DNA of 7,620 nt, from NCBI GenBank assembly GCA_019237175.1, contig JAFAHP010000594.1, positions 1-7,620 on the forward strand, read 5' to 3'. This document shows, one piece after another, positions 7,186-7,620 of the stretch. This DNA comes from Alphaproteobacteria bacterium. GTDB taxonomy: Bacteria; Pseudomonadota; Alphaproteobacteria; ATCC43930; CGMCC-115725. Under the pieces are notes generated by a model that saw only the letters and a program-made list of their open reading frames with translations, made no database searches and was not told where the DNA came from. The stretch's first letter is position 1; each line of letters starts with the position of its first letter. A program made the position numbers and the translations under genes.

Positions 7186-7220
7186 CCGACCAAGGTCGGC
7201 TATCGCTCACAGCTGATAGC
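7186..7220. repeat. two abutting inverted repeats
   Basis: CCGACC (7186-7191) and GGTCGG (7194-7199) form a 14-base near-palindrome with an AA centre. Sharing base 7199, a second repeat follows: GCTATCGCT (7199-7207) pairs with AGC, one bulged T, then GATAGC (7211-7220) around a CAC loop, giving nine base pairs. The first has too small a centre for a good RNA hairpin and looks more like a DNA site; the second would fold well as RNA. No T-run follows either. Confidence 0.4.
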
Positions 7221-7348
7221 GCGGCGCAAAGCCAATAAAGCGCCACGTCGCAGCTGAATGCCGGGCGCCGCTTTGGGGCCGAGTCCGGCCTGTCGACCAC
7301 AAACCACGGGTTGCTGAACCGGGCCGCCTGTCGGATAACTACCTGGCT

Positions 7349-7364
7349 TCCGCCGTGCGGCGGA
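7349..7364 (-). terminator. possible terminator hairpin after the MoaD-like gene
   Basis: On the minus strand the hairpin begins 13 bases past the TAA of the MoaD-like gene: TCCGCC, a GCAC loop, then GGCGGA. The 6-bp stem is GC-rich and well placed, but no T-run follows, so it may be only a 3'-end stabilising hairpin or a chance repeat. Confidence 0.25.
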
Positions 7365-7377
7365 GCTGGCGCAAGGG

Positions 7378-7620
7378 TTAGCCGCCGCCGATTTTGGGGA
7401 TCAGATAGATTTCGCTGTCGGGCGCGAGCGGAGCCAGATAGGCGTCCTGAAAGATCTCGCCGTCGATCGAGACCGCCATCGCCTCTTCGACTTGGCGGCC
7501 GAGGCCGGGATAACGGCGGTCGAGTTCGAGAACGAGACGGCGAAAGGTGTTCGCCTCGACATCGAACTCGGAGACGCCGCCGGTAAAGCGGCGCGCCGCC
7601 TGACCCGCGATCACCACATG
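7378..7620 (-). CDS. MoaD/ThiS-family sulfur-carrier protein, N-terminus at or beyond window edge
   Basis: This is a small ubiquitin-like protein. Members of the family carry sulfur as a C-terminal thiocarboxylate after activation by a ThiF/MoeB-type enzyme, in molybdopterin, thiamine or other sulfur-transfer pathways. From the GTG at 7617 it has 79 residues. A first strand (VIAGQAARRF), a helix (NTFRRLVLELDRRYPGL, 23-39), the strand pattern MAVSIDGEIFQ, and the end SEIYLIPKIGGG fit the beta-grasp fold with the essential C-terminal Gly-Gly. It ends in three glycines instead of the usual two. The frame stays open to the right edge (the codon before the GTG encodes His), so the true start may be a few codons outside. 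No partner enzyme is visible, so the pathway cannot be assigned; calling it moaD or thiS would be a guess. Confidence 0.82.
   Translation of the reverse strand, partial: HVVIAGQAARRFTGGVSEFDVEANTFRRLVLELDRRYPGLGRQVEEAMAVSIDGEIFQDAYLAPLAPDSEIYLIPKIGGG

Larger units (their letters stand above)
6958..7377. other. intergenic region with inverted repeats, no credible gene
   Basis: About 420 bases lie between the 5' end of the penicillin-binding protein gene and the 3' end of the MoaD-like gene, both on the minus strand. A 66-codon frame opening with GTG at 7038 (plus) has no recognisable motif and runs through two hairpins, so I treat it as chance. I found no clear -35/-10 pair for the penicillin-binding protein gene, although its promoter must be here unless it is read through from upstream. 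The region holds the inverted repeats at 7108-7123, 7186-7220 and 7349-7364. Confidence 0.55.

Noticed and set aside
7038..7238. 66-codon plus-strand frame in the right-hand spacer
   Set aside because: It has a GTG start with no family motif, and its composition looks like translated non-coding DNA; it spans several inverted repeats.
6958..7377. tRNA, small stable RNA or CRISPR array in the right-hand spacer
   Set aside because: There is no cloverleaf arrangement, no CCA end and no regularly spaced direct repeat; only single dyads.

Overview
The window is GC-rich bacterial chromosome with strongly G/C-biased codon use. It carries five protein genes, two of them cut by the window edges. The organism is probably a Gram-negative alphaproteobacterium: there is a periplasmic MlaC/HpnM-type lipid-binding protein with a signal peptide, a very large class A-like penicillin-binding protein, and a GH15 glucosidase of the kind common in Rhizobiales and Rhodospirillales. 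The taxon is an inference from gene content and composition, because no rRNA or other marker is present.

Layout from left to right. (1) Positions 2-712, plus strand: the 3' two-thirds or more of an alpha/beta-hydrolase of the hormone-sensitive-lipase esterase family, with its start beyond the left edge. (2) Positions 716-2608, minus strand: a complete GH15 glucoamylase/trehalase-like enzyme, convergent with gene 1 and only 3 bases from it. (3) Positions 2609-3071: a divergent spacer of about 460 bases with two strong hairpins and one candidate promoter. (4) Positions 3072-3731, plus strand: a secreted MlaC/Ttg2D-type phospholipid-binding protein, closest in appearance to hopanoid-associated HpnM, with a likely weak terminator over its stop. 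(5) Positions 3790-6927 (possibly 6957), minus strand: a giant bifunctional penicillin-binding protein with a GT51 domain and a transpeptidase domain. It departs from the textbook motifs and has a long insertion inside the transpeptidase. (6) Positions 6928-7377: an intergenic stretch of 420-450 bases with several inverted repeats and no credible gene. (7) Positions 7378-7620, minus strand: a MoaD/ThiS-like small sulfur-carrier protein ending in Gly-Gly-Gly, with its N-terminus at or beyond the right edge.

The genes alternate in strand and do not form an operon. The MlaC/HpnM-like protein and the penicillin-binding protein both work in the periplasm on the cell envelope, but they are convergent and so not co-transcribed. 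The esterase and the glycosidase are ordinary catabolic enzymes. I saw no mobile element, CRISPR array, tRNA, rRNA or phage signature. The most unusual object is the penicillin-binding protein.
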